A stretch of 64,000 nucleotides of DNA from Acidobacteriaceae bacterium KBS 83 (GCA_000381585.1 KB906733.1:759378-823377), one strand, 5' to 3'; shown: positions 25,769 to 34,479, counted from the first letter of the stretch. Made by a program: numbers and translations. Notes: generated by a model not told the origin, from the letters alone.

Positions 25769-26257
25769 ATGAACACCACCATCAAGGCCATCTACCCTGG
25801 CACCTTCGATCCGATGACCAACGGTCATCTCGACCTTATTGCCCGGGGCGCGAAGATCTTCGACCACCTCGTGGTAGCGGTGCTGGCAAACTCTCAGAAG
25901 AGCCCACTATTCACCGTGCCGGAAAGATGCGCCATGCTGACCGCCGCCGTGAAGCCCCTGCCGAACGTCTCGGTCGAGAGCTTCGATGGCCTCCTCGTCG
26001 ACTTCGTGAGGTCGCAACACGCCCAGGCAGTGCTCCGCGGCATTCGCGCCATCAGCGACTACGAATACGAACTCCAGATGGCTTTGATGAACCGCCGGCT
26101 CGCCCCGGATCTCGAAACCATCTTCATGATGCCCGCGGAAAAGTTCTCCTACGTCAGCTCGCGGCTGGTGAAGGAGATCTTTCGTCTCGGTGGTTCGGTC
26201 GAGGGCCTGGTGCCGGAACTGGTGCTGGAGAAGCTGAAGGAGCGAGGGCGCCACTAG
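25769..26257 (+). CDS. coaD: Phosphopantetheine adenylyltransferase
   Basis: A 162-aa nucleotidyltransferase that makes dephospho-CoA from 4'-phosphopantetheine and ATP, the fourth step of CoA synthesis. The nucleotide-binding start YPGTFDPMTNGHLDLI (with the T/HxGH motif) and the middle RGIRAISDYEYELQMALMNR are diagnostic, with SSRLVKEI near the C terminus. Length is standard. The ATG at 25769 is the conserved start; the frame stays open to 25736 but those residues do not fit. It ends six bases from the convergent alditol-oxidase-like gene. Confidence 0.96.
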   Translation: MNTTIKAIYPGTFDPMTNGHLDLIARGAKIFDHLVVAVLANSQKSPLFTVPERCAMLTAAVKPLPNVSVESFDGLLVDFVRSQHAQAVLRGIRAISDYEYELQMALMNRRLAPDLETIFMMPAEKFSYVSSRLVKEIFRLGGSVEGLVPELVLEKLKERGRH

Positions 26258-26263
26258 CTTCGC

Positions 26264-27625
26264 CTAAGCGCTGTAGAGATTCGACTCCAGGAACGTATTG
26301 CGGAACTTGCGTGCCGGATCGTGCTGACGAAGCAGGTCCTTGAAATCGGCAAGCCTTTCGTATCGCGACTGCACGGTCGCCGGTGGCAAGGTGAAGAGCT
26401 TCGCCCAGTGCGGCCGGGGCGCAAAGGGAGCAAGGTTCGCCTCAATGAGAGGCAGAATCTTCTGAACTGCGGCCCACTCCGGCTTCCAGGTGAAATGGAT
26501 GGCTAGCGAAGGTCGCTCGTATGCCATGCTCATCCACAGCGAGTCTGCCTCAATCGTGCGCAGCTCGGTGACGAATAAGTGTGGAGTGATTCGGTCGCGG
26601 AGTCGTTCGACCGCAAGGATGGCTTCGTAGGCATGCTCACGCGGTACGAAGTACTCCGTCTGCAGCTCAGAACCGCTGCTGGGCGTGAAGTTCATGCGAA
26701 AGTGCGGCAGTCGTTCATACCACGGACCCGGTACGCCGAGTTGTTCCGTACAGTTTTCCGCAGCGTGGCCGGAAACAGGATGCAGCTTCTGCATGGCCCG
26801 TTTGGCGCCATAAAACTCCTGCGGCCAGGTGTAAGGCTGCTTTGGATCCACGCGCCGCTTGATCCACACCTGCGTCGCGCGATGATGCTGCCAGTCCGTA
26901 AAAAGGCTCACGCTATACCCGCTGCCGAAGATGGTGTCGAGATTATGCCCCAGCTCGTTGAAGGAGAGGTTCTGATAGACCACCTGTTCCATCTGATAGG
27001 TAGGCTCCACATCGAGCGTGAGGCTGGTGACGATGCCGAGCGCACCTAACGCCACAACGGCGCCGGCGAAGTGCTGTGGATCTTTGGCACGCGAGAGAGT
27101 GAGTCGGTCGCCAGTCGCGGTAGCAAGCTCAACGACCGAGCACGCGCTGGAGAGGTTTCGGTTGTGTATGCCCGAACCGTGAGTAGCGGTGGAGCAGCCG
27201 CCGACTACGGATATGTGCGGCAGAGACGCCAGGTTGTGCAGAGCGAATCCATGACTGTCGATGTAAGGGGCCAGCCGGCCATAGGTGACGCCCGCGCCGA
27301 CGGTGACGCTCCGTGTCGCGGAATCGAGGGCCATCTGATCAAGATGCTGGAGCGAGATCTGCTCCGATGTGCTGTCGGCAATGCCGTTGAAGGAGTGGCG
27401 TGTCCCCAGCGCCCGAAGTTTGCTGGCGCGCTTCACAATGGCCTGGACTTCCTCAACCGTTGCGGGCGCATCCAGCCGGTCAGTGCTGTAGGTATAGTTG
27501 CCGGACCAGTTCTTGCGCGAATTCCCGGGCCGCGCTGCGGACTGGCCAGATTCGAAGGGGTTTAGCATAGTGCCGGTGAATGCCAGGCCGGAGGCCTTGA
27601 GAAACTCTCGTTTGTTCAACGTCAT
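26264..27625 (-). CDS. Alditol oxidase-like FAD-dependent oxidoreductase, probably exported
   Basis: A 453-aa vanillyl-alcohol-oxidase-fold flavoprotein. It resembles Streptomyces alditol oxidase along most of its length: GTRHSFNGIAD (His77, expected covalent FAD link), LASLPHISVVGG, GTHGSG-type ATHGSGIHNRNL, SVSLFTDWQ, NCTEQLGVPGPW-ERLPHFR, TPSSGSELQ-EY-VPREHA and the end APRPHWAKLFTLP. Such enzymes oxidise xylitol or sorbitol with O2. Unlike the cytosolic actinobacterial enzyme, this one begins NKREFLKASG, a Tat-like signal with Lys-Arg in place of Arg-Arg, followed by a hydrophobic segment. The ATG at 27625 fits this signal. Confidence 0.87.
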   Translation of the reverse strand: MTLNKREFLKASGLAFTGTMLNPFESGQSAARPGNSRKNWSGNYTYSTDRLDAPATVEEVQAIVKRASKLRALGTRHSFNGIADSTSEQISLQHLDQMALDSATRSVTVGAGVTYGRLAPYIDSHGFALHNLASLPHISVVGGCSTATHGSGIHNRNLSSACSVVELATATGDRLTLSRAKDPQHFAGAVVALGALGIVTSLTLDVEPTYQMEQVVYQNLSFNELGHNLDTIFGSGYSVSLFTDWQHHRATQVWIKRRVDPKQPYTWPQEFYGAKRAMQKLHPVSGHAAENCTEQLGVPGPWYERLPHFRMNFTPSSGSELQTEYFVPREHAYEAILAVERLRDRITPHLFVTELRTIEADSLWMSMAYERPSLAIHFTWKPEWAAVQKILPLIEANLAPFAPRPHWAKLFTLPPATVQSRYERLADFKDLLRQHDPARKFRNTFLESNLYSA

Positions 27626-27933
27626 AACTCCGACGATACCGTCGCGGAACGTTACGAACAGGTATAGAAGCATAAGGCATTGCTGACAAGCGCAGCGATA
27701 CGCGGATTTATTCGAAACGTGATGCCTCGACGGGCTCGATGTGCGCGGCATGCCACGCTAACGTGCAGCACGCAAAGAGCGCGGTCAGCAAGATTCCGGT
27801 GTTTCCGAAAGATATTGCCAAGCCCTCTTAATGTGCAATCTGCATAAATCCGATTGGGAACAATGAGTGATCTAGGGCCGTATGTGTATGCTGGCGTGAG
27901 GCCGAGTGGTGCGGCGGAGGCCGGGAGGACGAG
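27626..27933. other. Intergenic region between divergent genes
   Basis: About 300 bases between the alditol-oxidase-like gene (minus) and the TIGR00266 gene (plus). It should hold both promoters, but I can point to no convincing -35/-10 pair, repeat or small gene. Confidence 0.4.
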
Positions 27934-28692
27934 ATGCAAAGTCGGGTGACAGGCACGACGATGCCGGTGTTGGAGTTTCTATTGGACCACAACGACGCGA
28001 TCATTTCCGAGGCGGGAGAGCTCTCCTGGATGTCGGCCTCGATACAGATGATGACGCATACGCAAATGGGTGGAGGCGGTGGTTTCCTGGGTGCCTTGAA
28101 GCGCGTGGCTGGTGGCGGAACGCTCTTTATGACGGAATACCGCGCCGTGGGAGCGCCGGGGGAAATCGCATTTGCCACCAAGGTACCCGGTCATATAGTT
28201 CCTGTCGAAGTTACGAATGGCAGGGAATTTTTCATTCATCGACACGGCTTCCTTTGTGCGACAGCAGGCATTCAGCTTGGGGTCGGATTTCAGCAGTCGC
28301 TCGGTGCCGGCATCTTCGGAGGCGACGGATTCCTCCTCCAACGGGTCAGCGGCGTAGGGATGGCATGGCTCGAGCTCTCCGGTGAGTTGATCGTAAAGGA
28401 CCTTCAACCGGGTGAGTTACTGCGAGTCCACCCGGGCCACGTCGGGGCATTCGAAGTTGGGGTGAACTTCCAGATCATGCGCGTCCCTGGTATCCGCAAC
28501 ATGATATTTGGCGGAGACGGCATTTTCCTCGCAGCTCTCACCGGCCCGGGTCGTGTGTGGTTGCAGACCCTTCCGATTACGAAGTTGGCGCACAAACTCC
28601 AGGAGTATATGCCTAAGGAACGTCGCGCAGAGACCACTGAAGCGGGTGTCGTTGGTGGCCTGGTGGGATCCATTCTGGACGGCATGAAATAG
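27934..28692 (+). CDS. TIGR00266/AIM24-family protein
   Basis: A 252-aa protein of the TIGR00266 (AIM24-like) family, a duplicated beta-prism-type fold rich in glycine. It contains MVWMSASIQM-type GELSWMSASIQMMT, the glycine stretch GGGGGFLGALKRVAGGGTLFMTEY, GGDGFLLQRVSG-G and a terminal GGLVGSILDGMK, matching the family from start to end. Function is unknown; the yeast homologue is mitochondrial. The ATG at 27934 follows GGGAGGACGAG. The gene ends in a very strong hairpin terminator and is probably monocistronic. Confidence 0.88.
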   Translation: MQSRVTGTTMPVLEFLLDHNDAIISEAGELSWMSASIQMMTHTQMGGGGGFLGALKRVAGGGTLFMTEYRAVGAPGEIAFATKVPGHIVPVEVTNGREFFIHRHGFLCATAGIQLGVGFQQSLGAGIFGGDGFLLQRVSGVGMAWLELSGELIVKDLQPGELLRVHPGHVGAFEVGVNFQIMRVPGIRNMIFGGDGIFLAALTGPGRVWLQTLPITKLAHKLQEYMPKERRAETTEAGVVGGLVGSILDGMK

Positions 28693-28710
28693 ACTCATGT
28701 CGGAAATTTG

Positions 28711-28748
28711 AAATGGAAGGGCGCGGCTTGGGCCGCGCCCTTCCATTT
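28711..28748 (+). terminator. Strong intrinsic terminator after the TIGR00266 gene
   Basis: AAATGGAAGGGCGCGGC (28711-28727) pairs perfectly with GCCGCGCCCTTCCATTT (28732-28748) around a 4-base loop, ending in TTTT. A 17-bp perfect stem of this kind is a textbook Rho-independent terminator; its A-rich left arm would let it act on both strands. Confidence 0.92.
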
Positions 28749-28793
28749 TCCGTACAGAGCCTCGATTCATATACTGCGAGGAGGAGATCTGTG

Positions 28794-29342
28794 ATGAGTG
28801 AAACGATTGAGAATCTTCCCTTAAAACGAATTGATGGCAAAGACGAGTCGCTCAGCGACTATCGGGGAAAGGTGCTGCTGATCGTGAATGTGGCCTCGAA
28901 ATGCGGCTTTACGCCGCAGTACGAGGGACTGGAACGGCTCTTTGCGCGCTTCCGGAACCGTGGCTTTGCTGTATTAGGGTTTCCAGCAAATGACTTCGCT
29001 GCCCAGGAGCCGGGAACGAACGCAGAAATTGCGCAGTTCTGTACAACAAACTTCGGTGTCAAATTCCCGATTTTCGAGAAGATAACGGTTGTGGGAGCGC
29101 GGAAGCATCCGCTCTACGCGTCGCTGATCAAAGCGCAACCGAAGCCGACAACAAATACCCATGATTTGCGTCAGCACCTGATTGATTTTGGCGTAACCCC
29201 AAACGAAGAGCCGGAAGTGCTTTGGAATTTTGAGAAATTTCTGGTGGATCGCGCGGGTACACCGATCGCACGCTTTGCGCCAGATGTGGAGCCGGAGGAC
29301 GCGAAGGTGACTGATCGCATTGAGGCAGAGCTTAGTAGATAA
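28794..29342 (+). CDS. Glutathione peroxidase-family (thiol peroxidase)
   Basis: A 182-aa peroxidase that reduces hydroperoxides. The active site is VNVASKCGFTPQY with cysteine (Cys37) in place of selenocysteine; GFPANDFAAQEPGTN holds the conserved glutamine and the EPG loop, and WNFEKFLVDR the conserved tryptophan and asparagine. A resolving-cysteine candidate is in AQFCTTNFGV, so electrons probably come from thioredoxin rather than glutathione, as is usual for bacterial Cys-GPx (inference). The ATG at 28794 is fixed by GAGGAGG eight bases upstream. Confidence 0.95.
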   Translation: MSETIENLPLKRIDGKDESLSDYRGKVLLIVNVASKCGFTPQYEGLERLFARFRNRGFAVLGFPANDFAAQEPGTNAEIAQFCTTNFGVKFPIFEKITVVGARKHPLYASLIKAQPKPTTNTHDLRQHLIDFGVTPNEEPEVLWNFEKFLVDRAGTPIARFAPDVEPEDAKVTDRIEAELSR

Positions 29343-29482
29343 ACCATTCCTCGGCTGGATGCAAAAACGTCCAACTGAATCCCATGTGGCGTTTTCAAAT
29401 TGTGCGGGAACAAGAACTGCGAACCGAGTGTCTATAGGCGTGTCTCAATCGTTATGCGACGTATGCAAACGCGAGGTGCGCC

Positions 29483-30190
29483 ATGTTCGAAGATGCCCTG
29501 TTTGAGTCGAACAGTACATTAAGAACGCATCGTGGATGGTTTTCTGGCGTCGCCGCGATTGGCAATTGTGCCGTTGTGTGCATTCTGCTGTTGTTACCTC
29601 TGCTGCATCCCGCATCTTTGCCGAGGCAGACGCTCAGCACTCTGCTGGCGTCGCCCCCACCACCGGCTCCGCCAGTTGTTCCGGTGACTCGCTCGGCTAG
29701 TGTTGCGACGCGCCCGGCAGCATCTCTGAACCTTACGGCACCTCGCGTGATTCCTGATCGCATTTCTCCGGTCGAATATGAGCCGTCGCCATCAGACCCA
29801 AGGTTGATTTCTCTCGGCAGTGGTATCGTCGGTTCTCCTAGTGGCCTGCCTGATTCGATTAACGCAGTTTCGCCGCCTCAGGTGCATGTCGTACCTCAGA
29901 CGAAACCGGCGATTTCGTCTGGCGTGATGGAAGGCAGGAAATTGAGCGGTGCCGGTCCTCGATATCCAACAATCGCGATCGCAGGACATGTGCAAGGCAG
30001 GGTTGTGCTCGCGGCAACGATCTCGAAAACCGGCACCATCCAAAACCTGCGCCTCTTGAGTGGACCACCCATGCTGGCGGCTGCGGCAGAAGAGGCAGTG
30101 CGGACGTGGCGCTATCGGCCCTACCAACTGAATGGCAATCCAGTCGATGTGGACACCACGGTAAATGTGGTCTTTCACCTCGGCGAATGA
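29483..30190 (+). CDS. TonB-family energy-transducer-like protein
   Basis: A 235-aa protein with a cytoplasmic N terminus, one membrane helix (residues 22-44), a proline/valine/alanine-rich linker (PPPPAPPVVPV), and a C-terminal TonB domain: GRVVLAATISKTGTIQNLRLLSG and AVRTWRYRPYQLNGNPVDVDTTVNVVF. The family passes proton-motive-force energy to outer-membrane receptors. No exbBD or receptor gene is adjacent, so its partner is elsewhere; acidobacteria carry many such stand-alone proteins. It ends eight bases from the convergent phosphomutase gene. Confidence 0.9.
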   Translation: MFEDALFESNSTLRTHRGWFSGVAAIGNCAVVCILLLLPLLHPASLPRQTLSTLLASPPPPAPPVVPVTRSASVATRPAASLNLTAPRVIPDRISPVEYEPSPSDPRLISLGSGIVGSPSGLPDSINAVSPPQVHVVPQTKPAISSGVMEGRKLSGAGPRYPTIAIAGHVQGRVVLAATISKTGTIQNLRLLSGPPMLAAAAEEAVRTWRYRPYQLNGNPVDVDTTVNVVFHLGE

Positions 30191-30197
30191 GGACGAA

Positions 30198-31634
30198 CTA
30201 TCTGGCGAGTGCAAATGCGCGCGCTGACTCAAGAAGCCTATGGACGGACTCCTTGGACACCGATTCCGCGTAAATGCGCATCAGCGGCTCTGTGCCGGAA
30301 GCGCGCAGCAGCAGCCAAGTTTCGGCGGCGTTCGGCTTCGCAGCCGCTTCGGGGTTTTCGAGGAAGAACTTTATGCCATCCAAGGTCTCGACGCGAAGAA
30401 CCGGCATGTTCGCGAAGTCGGTCGCACCGGATTGGATCGTTCGCGCGCGGCCAATGGCACTGTTCTTGACCGCATCAGGTATGTGCAGATCGATGCGTCC
30501 ATAATGGTGCTCGCCAAATTCCAGCTGCAGGTCCGCAACCAACTGACCCAAGGTTTTCTTCTCATCCGCCATCACATTGACGAGCAGAAGGCAGTTGAGC
30601 AGGCCATCGCGCTCCGGAAGATGCCGTTTTATGCCGATTCCTCCGGATTCTTCGCCGCCGATAAGTATGTCGTGCTCCAGCATGAGATCGCAGACGTACT
30701 TGAAGCCAATGCCATGTTCATACAGTGCCTGACCGTGCTTGGCGGCAATCCGATCCAGCATCTTTGTAGTGTTGAAGGCGCGCGTCACGCCGCCAGTCCA
30801 GCCTTTGCGTTCAAGCAGCCAGCGCAGCAGGATGGCAAAAATCTTGTGAGGATCGACGAAGTTGCCGTATTCATCGACTGCGCCAAGACGATCGGCGTCA
30901 CCATCGGTCACCAGTCCTGCCTGACATTTTTCCGCGACGACAGTCTCCTGCAATGCACGGACGTGAGGCTCAATCGGCTCCGGATTGATACCAGGAAACA
31001 GAGGATTATGGTTGGCACGGATCTCGACGAAGTCGATGCCGAGCGGACGGAAGATGCCGGCCAGGACGCCGGCACCCGCACCATACATGGAGTCTATTGC
31101 GAAGCGCTGACCGGAAGCTGCGATGGCATCCAGCGCGGCAAAGCGCGATATGGCTTTAACATACGGGGACGTAAAATCTTCTTCGACGATCGACGCAGAA
31201 TGCGCCGCTCTGCGGAGAGGCTGGCCAAGGCAGCTCTCTATCTTTGCCATGATCGACGGCGATCCGGAGCCCCCGTAACCCGCTTTGTACTTCACGCCAT
31301 TCCACTGGTACGGATTGTGGCTGGAGGTAATCATGACGCCACCTGCAGCGTCCGATTCACGAACAGCGTATGAAAGTGCCGGTGTTGGAGTTACCGCGGC
31401 AGCAATGCGCACCGGGATGCCGGCGGAAGCGGCCACCTCCGCCACAGCGCGTGCAAAGGCCGGAGAACCGAAGCGAGTATCGTAACCAACGCAGATCCCT
31501 TTCTCGTAATTCTCATGAGCCAGGACGTAATTGGCGATAGCTGCAGCGGCAATTCGAACGTTGGCAAAGGTGAAGTCATCGGCAATCACGCCGCGCCATC
31601 CGTCCGTACCAAATTTGATGGGTGAGATTGTCAT
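30198..31634 (-). CDS. Phosphoglucomutase/phosphomannomutase-family enzyme
   Basis: A 478-aa alpha-D-phosphohexomutase. All four active-site loops are visible: the phosphoserine loop ITSSHNPYQWNGVK, the metal loop DGDADRLGAVD, the sugar-specificity loop GGEESGGIGIKRHLPERD, and the phosphate loop RASGTEPLMRIYAE. The specificity loop GEESGG is found in both PGM and PMM, so substrate is not fixed. It lies 49 bases downstream of manC on the same strand, which argues for mannose-6-P/mannose-1-P interconversion feeding GDP-mannose. It starts FGTDGWRGVIADDFT, usual for this subgroup. Confidence 0.93.
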   Translation of the reverse strand: MTISPIKFGTDGWRGVIADDFTFANVRIAAAAIANYVLAHENYEKGICVGYDTRFGSPAFARAVAEVAASAGIPVRIAAAVTPTPALSYAVRESDAAGGVMITSSHNPYQWNGVKYKAGYGGSGSPSIMAKIESCLGQPLRRAAHSASIVEEDFTSPYVKAISRFAALDAIAASGQRFAIDSMYGAGAGVLAGIFRPLGIDFVEIRANHNPLFPGINPEPIEPHVRALQETVVAEKCQAGLVTDGDADRLGAVDEYGNFVDPHKIFAILLRWLLERKGWTGGVTRAFNTTKMLDRIAAKHGQALYEHGIGFKYVCDLMLEHDILIGGEESGGIGIKRHLPERDGLLNCLLLVNVMADEKKTLGQLVADLQLEFGEHHYGRIDLHIPDAVKNSAIGRARTIQSGATDFANMPVLRVETLDGIKFFLENPEAAAKPNAAETWLLLRASGTEPLMRIYAESVSKESVHRLLESARAFALAR

Positions 31635-31683
31635 GCTTGGGTCGACTTTACGAAAGGAAACAGTACCATGCGCAGAGTGACGA

Positions 31684-32799
31684 CTACACCAGATCCGTCT
31701 TGCCTTTTGAAACCAGCTGCTTCACCACCTTACCCACATCCTGAGAATGGCTTCGTGAGGCAATGAGCAAAGCGTCGCCGGTATCTACTACTACCAGGTC
31801 CTTGACGCCCACGAGTGCGACGAACTTCTCCGGACAATAGACATAATTGCCATGTGCGTCGATGGTGAGCATCTCCGATGCTTCAGAGATATTGGCCGCT
31901 GGGGCATCTGGTTGTTGAGCAAGTTGATGCTCATATAGTGCAGACCAGGACCCGAGATCGTTCCATCCGAAGTCAGCCGGCAGACAGTAAAGGTTGGACC
32001 GGTGTTCACCCTTTGCTGATCGCGGCTCAAGCACTGCGTAGTCGACCGAGATGTTCTCGCATTGCGGATACAGTTCGTTAAACACCTCAGAAAATCTGGA
32101 GGTTCCGTGCGCAGCCGCGATCTTCTCGAGCAGCGGTGTAGTCTCCGGCAGATGTTCGCGGATTGCGTTGGCCAGAGTGCGTGCGCTCCACAGAAAAATT
32201 CCGCTGTTCCAGTAATAATTGCCGGCGGCTACGAATTCATCAGCCTTCTCCTGGTTGGGCTTTTCTGTAAATCGACGGACACCCTGAACGCCGTCTTCCA
32301 GTACGCTCCCCGTCTCGATGTAGCCATAGCCGGTTTCGGCGCGTGTTGGCAAGACGCCGAGCACTACGATGTTTTCTCCGGCCGAGGCCAGCGCGATACC
32401 ACGGCGGAGTGTTGCGAGAAAATGCGGCTCATTGCTGATGATGTGATCCGCGGGAAAGACGCCGAGCACAGTGTCTGGTGACGTCTTCTCCACCAGGAAC
32501 GCAGCGAGGCCGGCAGCTGGGGCTGTGTTGCGCGCGGCGGGCTCGCACAGCACCTGTTCCGAAGGCACCTCATCGAGTTGGATGCAGATAGCGGACGAGA
32601 GCAGATTGTTAGTGATAATCCAGGCAGTGTGTGCCGGGGCCAACGGGAGCAGGCGGTCGAGAGTTCGCTGGATCATCGTGCGCTCGCCGTCCAGCGCCAA
32701 CACCTGCTTGGCTCGAGCCTTCCGACTGCGTGGCCAAAAGCGCGTGCCGCTGCCCCCGGCCAGAATGATGGGACGGAAGTCGGGATGGCTGGACATCAT
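31684..32799 (-). CDS. manC: Mannose-1-phosphate guanylyltransferase
   Basis: A 371-aa single-domain GDP-mannose pyrophosphorylase. Signature ILAGGSGTRFWPRSR lies at residues 12-26 with KQ-LAL downstream; FTEKPNQEKADEF is the second lysine motif, and YYWNSGIFLW and WNDLGSW are further family markers. The C-terminal phosphomannose-isomerase domain of bifunctional ManC is absent. Two adjacent ATGs (32799, 32796) could start it. With the downstream phosphomutase it would supply GDP-mannose for polysaccharide or glycolipid synthesis. Confidence 0.95.
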   Translation of the reverse strand: MMSSHPDFRPIILAGGSGTRFWPRSRKARAKQVLALDGERTMIQRTLDRLLPLAPAHTAWIITNNLLSSAICIQLDEVPSEQVLCEPAARNTAPAAGLAAFLVEKTSPDTVLGVFPADHIISNEPHFLATLRRGIALASAGENIVVLGVLPTRAETGYGYIETGSVLEDGVQGVRRFTEKPNQEKADEFVAAGNYYWNSGIFLWSARTLANAIREHLPETTPLLEKIAAAHGTSRFSEVFNELYPQCENISVDYAVLEPRSAKGEHRSNLYCLPADFGWNDLGSWSALYEHQLAQQPDAPAANISEASEMLTIDAHGNYVYCPEKFVALVGVKDLVVVDTGDALLIASRSHSQDVGKVVKQLVSKGKTDLV

Positions 32800-32871
32800 T
32801 CTGGCTATGGTAACGGACAGAGAGCGCTGCTGCTTGTGCCGACCGACGGAACCGCCTCCGCAAGTAATCGG

Positions 32872-33279
32872 CTACAGCTCCTTTGGTGCAAGGCGATACG
32901 CATAGAGAAGCAGCGCTATTCCCACCATTAACGGCACAACACCGATTGCAACGCCAATGAGATGGCTGTCATCGTTGGCAATGCCAAGAAAGATCATGAG
33001 GCCGAGACCCACCGCCGTGGTGATCAGTCCGCCGAGCTTGGTACCCTCCAGCCGCCGGCGCCCTTGCAGACGGTCTTCCTCACGCAGCAATGCGATGGCA
33101 GCGTCGGCACCGGCGCCCTGGCTCTCGGTCAGGCGGCGCACTGTCTCATTCTTGTAGTAAGCCTCGCGCTCTTTTCGGCGGCCATTGACATAAGAATTGA
33201 TGGAAAGGTACGAGTAGAGCGCAATCGAGGCTACTGCGAGAAAGACAAAGACCATAACCTCTGGGCGGGCGTAATCCAT
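32872..33279 (-). CDS. Small membrane protein of unknown function
   Basis: A 135-aa protein with an N-terminal hydrophobic helix (MVFVFLAVASIALYSYL), a charged central part with YYKNETVRRLTES and LLREEDRL, and two closely spaced C-terminal helices (LGGLITTAVGLGLMIFLGI and GVAIGVVPLMVGIALLLYAY). The architecture resembles the DUF6249-type membrane proteins that often accompany sigma factors, but I am not sure of the family. It is divergent from the sigma-factor gene at 33431, with a long inverted repeat between them, so a regulatory link is possible. Confidence 0.75.
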   Translation of the reverse strand: MDYARPEVMVFVFLAVASIALYSYLSINSYVNGRRKEREAYYKNETVRRLTESQGAGADAAIALLREEDRLQGRRRLEGTKLGGLITTAVGLGLMIFLGIANDDSHLIGVAIGVVPLMVGIALLLYAYRLAPKEL

Positions 33280-33337
33280 AACGATCTCCTGGCGAACAAC
33301 GAACTATTGCAACCGGTATGACCAGGACGCCCTAGCT

Positions 33338-33385
33338 GCGGTTGCGTTTTTCTTGCGGGAATATTCGAAAAGAAAACGCAACCGC
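33338..33385. repeat. Long inverted repeat between the membrane protein and sigma-factor genes
   Basis: GCGGTTGCGTTTTTCTT (33338-33354) pairs with AAGAAAACGCAACCGC (33370-33385): a 16-bp stem with one bulged T and a 15-base loop. It lies 45 bases ahead of the sigma-factor start and 58 ahead of the divergent gene. It could be an operator, a leader hairpin or a boundary element; no T-run supports a plain terminator. Confidence 0.6.
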
Positions 33386-33430
33386 GAACTGGCCGTTTTG
33401 GTCGTACAGTTTCAGAGGGATGACCGGAAT

Positions 33431-34009
33431 ATGAGTGCGGAACTCAGCAGGGCGGCGGCCGACCGTGCCGATGTGGCGCGGGTACAAGGCGGCGATGTTG
33501 AGGCCTTCGCGGCAATTGTGCGCCGATGGCAAACCCCGCTGATCAATCTGGCATATCGATTCTGCGGCGATCGGGGCCGCGCCGAGGAGATGGCGCAAGA
33601 GGCATTCCTACGCGCTTATCGTGGACTGAACGCCTTCCGCGGCGATGCCGCGTTTTCGACCTGGCTCTTCGCGTTGGCTACAAACGTCTACCGCAACGAA
33701 CTCCGCCGAATACCGCAGCGGATGGTGGTTCTGGAGGAGGCGTCCGAGCCGATCGACCCGGCTTCGATGGTCGAAGCCTACGAGCTCCGTGACCGCGATC
33801 TCACGGTGCGCAGAGCCGTGCAGGCGTTGCCGGCAAAGTACCGGGATGCGATGCTGCTGTTCTACTTCCACGAAATGGACGTTCCTGCCGCGGCGCAGAG
33901 CCTGGGACTGCCGGAGGGCACGGTGAAAGCCCGGCTGTATCGCGGCAGAGAGCTTCTGCGGGCAAAGTTGCCGCGACTGCTGGCGCTGACGCCGGAAGGA
34001 GTGATGTGA
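33431..34009 (+). CDS. RNA polymerase ECF-type sigma factor
   Basis: A 192-aa sigma-70-family factor with only regions 2 and 4. Region 2 includes LAYRFCGDRGRAEEMAQEAFLRAYRGLNAFRGDAAFSTWLFALATN (core-binding and -10 recognition); region 4 includes ALPAKYRDAMLLFYFHEMDVPAAAQSLGLPEGTVKARLYRGRELL, an HTH for -35 recognition. The ATG at 33431 has GAGGGATGA upstream; an in-frame start at 33353 is possible but lies within the inverted repeat. The next gene overlaps as TGATG and encodes a membrane protein that probably acts as its anti-sigma factor. Confidence 0.93.
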   Translation: MSAELSRAAADRADVARVQGGDVEAFAAIVRRWQTPLINLAYRFCGDRGRAEEMAQEAFLRAYRGLNAFRGDAAFSTWLFALATNVYRNELRRIPQRMVVLEEASEPIDPASMVEAYELRDRDLTVRRAVQALPAKYRDAMLLFYFHEMDVPAAAQSLGLPEGTVKARLYRGRELLRAKLPRLLALTPEGVM

Positions 34010-34458
34010 TGTCAGATATGGAACGCGACGACGAGTTGGACCACATGCTCGCACGAAGCTTTGGACCGCCAGACTCCGCAGCCGGGCACGGGGAAAGCAT
34101 TGAGCCGTCCTCTGGCTTTGCTACTTCTGTCATGGAACGAGTGCGCGAGGAAGCGGCGGCCGTGGCCGCGCTTGGCCCGATACGATTTCCGTGGCGCCGC
34201 GCCGTCCCCGGCATATGCATGGTGGTGCTGGCGGTGGCAGTCTGCGCGACACTGCTTACGCTCGCCTCTATCGGCGCCGCGCACCTGGCCTCTCACGCGA
34301 TCCTTTCCGCAACCGCGCAAGGCTCCCACGGAGTGGTGGCGGAATGGACGGACGTGGCGACGCGGCTTCATCTCGGCTGGTTGGGGATAGGAGTGCTGAT
34401 CGCGTTGGTACCCTTCAGATTGTCGCGCGGTCTGATGGCCGGTCAACAACGCACGTGA
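34009..34458 (+). CDS. Membrane protein coupled to the sigma factor (possible anti-sigma factor)
   Basis: A 149-aa protein starting with the ATG that overlaps the sigma-factor stop (TGATG; GTG at 34006 also possible). Residues 1-55 are acidic and cytoplasmic (ERDDELDHMLARSFG), followed by two hydrophobic helices (GICMVVLAVAVCATLLTLASIGAAHL and LGWLGIGVLIALVPF). No zinc-binding HxxxCxxC (ZAS) motif is present, so it is not a classical anti-sigma factor; the call rests on overlap and topology only. It ends just before a strong terminator. Confidence 0.75.
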   Translation: MSDMERDDELDHMLARSFGPPDSAAGHGESIEPSSGFATSVMERVREEAAAVAALGPIRFPWRRAVPGICMVVLAVAVCATLLTLASIGAAHLASHAILSATAQGSHGVVAEWTDVATRLHLGWLGIGVLIALVPFRLSRGLMAGQQRT

Positions 34459-34479
34459 TCGTCTGTTCCGCAGATGAAA

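Noticed and set aside
30240-31373. 377-codon plus-strand frame opposite the phosphohexomutase
   Set aside because: The opposite strand carries all four mutase active-site loops; this frame is an antisense shadow.
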